NCBI GenBank assembly: GCA_009924765.1
Contig: RFQW01000101.1
Span: 1 to 6,362, forward strand
Source of the DNA: Planctomycetota bacterium
Lineage (GTDB): Bacteria; Planctomycetota; Phycisphaerae; Phycisphaerales; SM1A02
DNA length: 6,362 bases
Direction of reading: 5' to 3'
The notes under the pieces were generated by a model. The model was given only the letters and a program-made list of their open reading frames with translations, ran no database searches and was not told where the DNA came from. Position 1 is the first letter of the stretch, and every line of letters starts with the position of its first letter. Made by a program: the position numbers and the translations under genes. Shown one piece after another: positions 6,147 to 6,362 of this stretch.

Positions 6147-6362
6147 AGCGCCGAAGCCGCATGCCACCCGTGACGCACGGCGGCGCGTGAGGCGCACGCC
6201 ATGGATATCGGGCGATGACGGTGCGCGAATCGCGTCGCAATGCTGGATTCTTGCGTTGCGCGGGTTGGCGAACGCGCTTTTCGTGACATGGTGCCGCTGT
6301 TCTCTGGCGTTCCCCCCCTCGGCTTCCTGCACGGTTCCCCCTTTCATGCATGAAGACGCGGT
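6147..6362. other. Intergenic tail; possible start of a next gene at the right edge
   Basis: No supported gene lies in these 216 bases. ATG AAG ACG CGG (from 6350), or the overlapping ATG at 6346, could open a plus-strand gene, but only a few codons are visible. The sequence upstream is C-rich with no Shine-Dalgarno sequence. A small inverted repeat CGCGA-A-TCGCG (6224-6234) is present without a following T-run, so it is not a convincing terminator. The T/C-rich stretch at 6299-6345 is the most distinctive composition here. Confidence 0.4.

Noticed and set aside
6178..6201. Possible terminator hairpin downstream of the DHS-like gene
   Set aside because: The G+C-rich repeat pairs only with a bulge and is not followed by a T-run.
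4995..6347. A minus-strand open frame of about 451 codons continuous with the hydrolase gene and antisense to the whole DHS-like gene
   Set aside because: Its translation is Ala/Gly/Val/His-rich with no recognisable domain. It mirrors the codon bias of the DHS-like gene, and the hydrolase has a proper signal peptide start at 4994. A long antisense frame is expected from high G+C third positions.

Overview
The window is visibly G+C-rich, densely coding bacterial chromosome, with strong G/C bias at third codon positions and short intergenic gaps. A lipoprotein signal peptide and a membrane protein with a predicted extracytoplasmic domain suggest a Gram-negative (diderm) cell. The IscS/IscU/IscA sequences are clearly bacterial but each differs from the Escherichia coli type. 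With the deoxyhypusine-synthase-like gene, this would fit a non-enterobacterial or deep-branching lineage. I cannot name the phylum from the sequence alone. No mobile element, CRISPR array, tRNA or rRNA is visible.

Layout. Positions 1-2450 (minus strand) hold a compact iron-sulfur cluster assembly operon read right to left: iscS (cysteine desulfurase), iscU (scaffold), iscA (A-type carrier). A two-helix membrane protein follows and runs off the left edge. IscS supplies sulfur from cysteine, IscU builds the cluster, and IscA carries cluster or iron to targets. iscR is not upstream of iscS, and hscB, hscA and fdx are not next to iscA. A 140-bp gap upstream of iscS carries a TATACT -10 element overlapped by an inverted repeat.

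Positions 2591-4994 (minus strand) hold an overlapping gene pair: a DUF900-type alpha/beta-hydrolase lipoprotein, then a three-helix membrane protein with a C-terminal DUF4105 (Lnb-like) domain. The 11-bp overlap suggests translational coupling. The pair may work in the cell envelope.

Positions 4995-5090 are a divergent promoter region. Both flanking genes lack a Shine-Dalgarno sequence, and each has a -10-like hexamer exactly 9 nt from its start codon, which suggests leaderless mRNAs. Rightward lies a 351-aa deoxyhypusine-synthase-family protein. It keeps the catalytic lysine but lacks the substrate-site His and Asp of the eukaryotic enzyme. The last 216 bases are mostly non-coding, with at most the first few codons of another gene at the right edge.

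The genes are recognisable families. The points worth a second look are the pared-down and modified Isc set, the bacterial DHS homologue, the lipoprotein/DUF4105 pair, and the architecture of the promoters. I see no clear evidence of a wholly new system.
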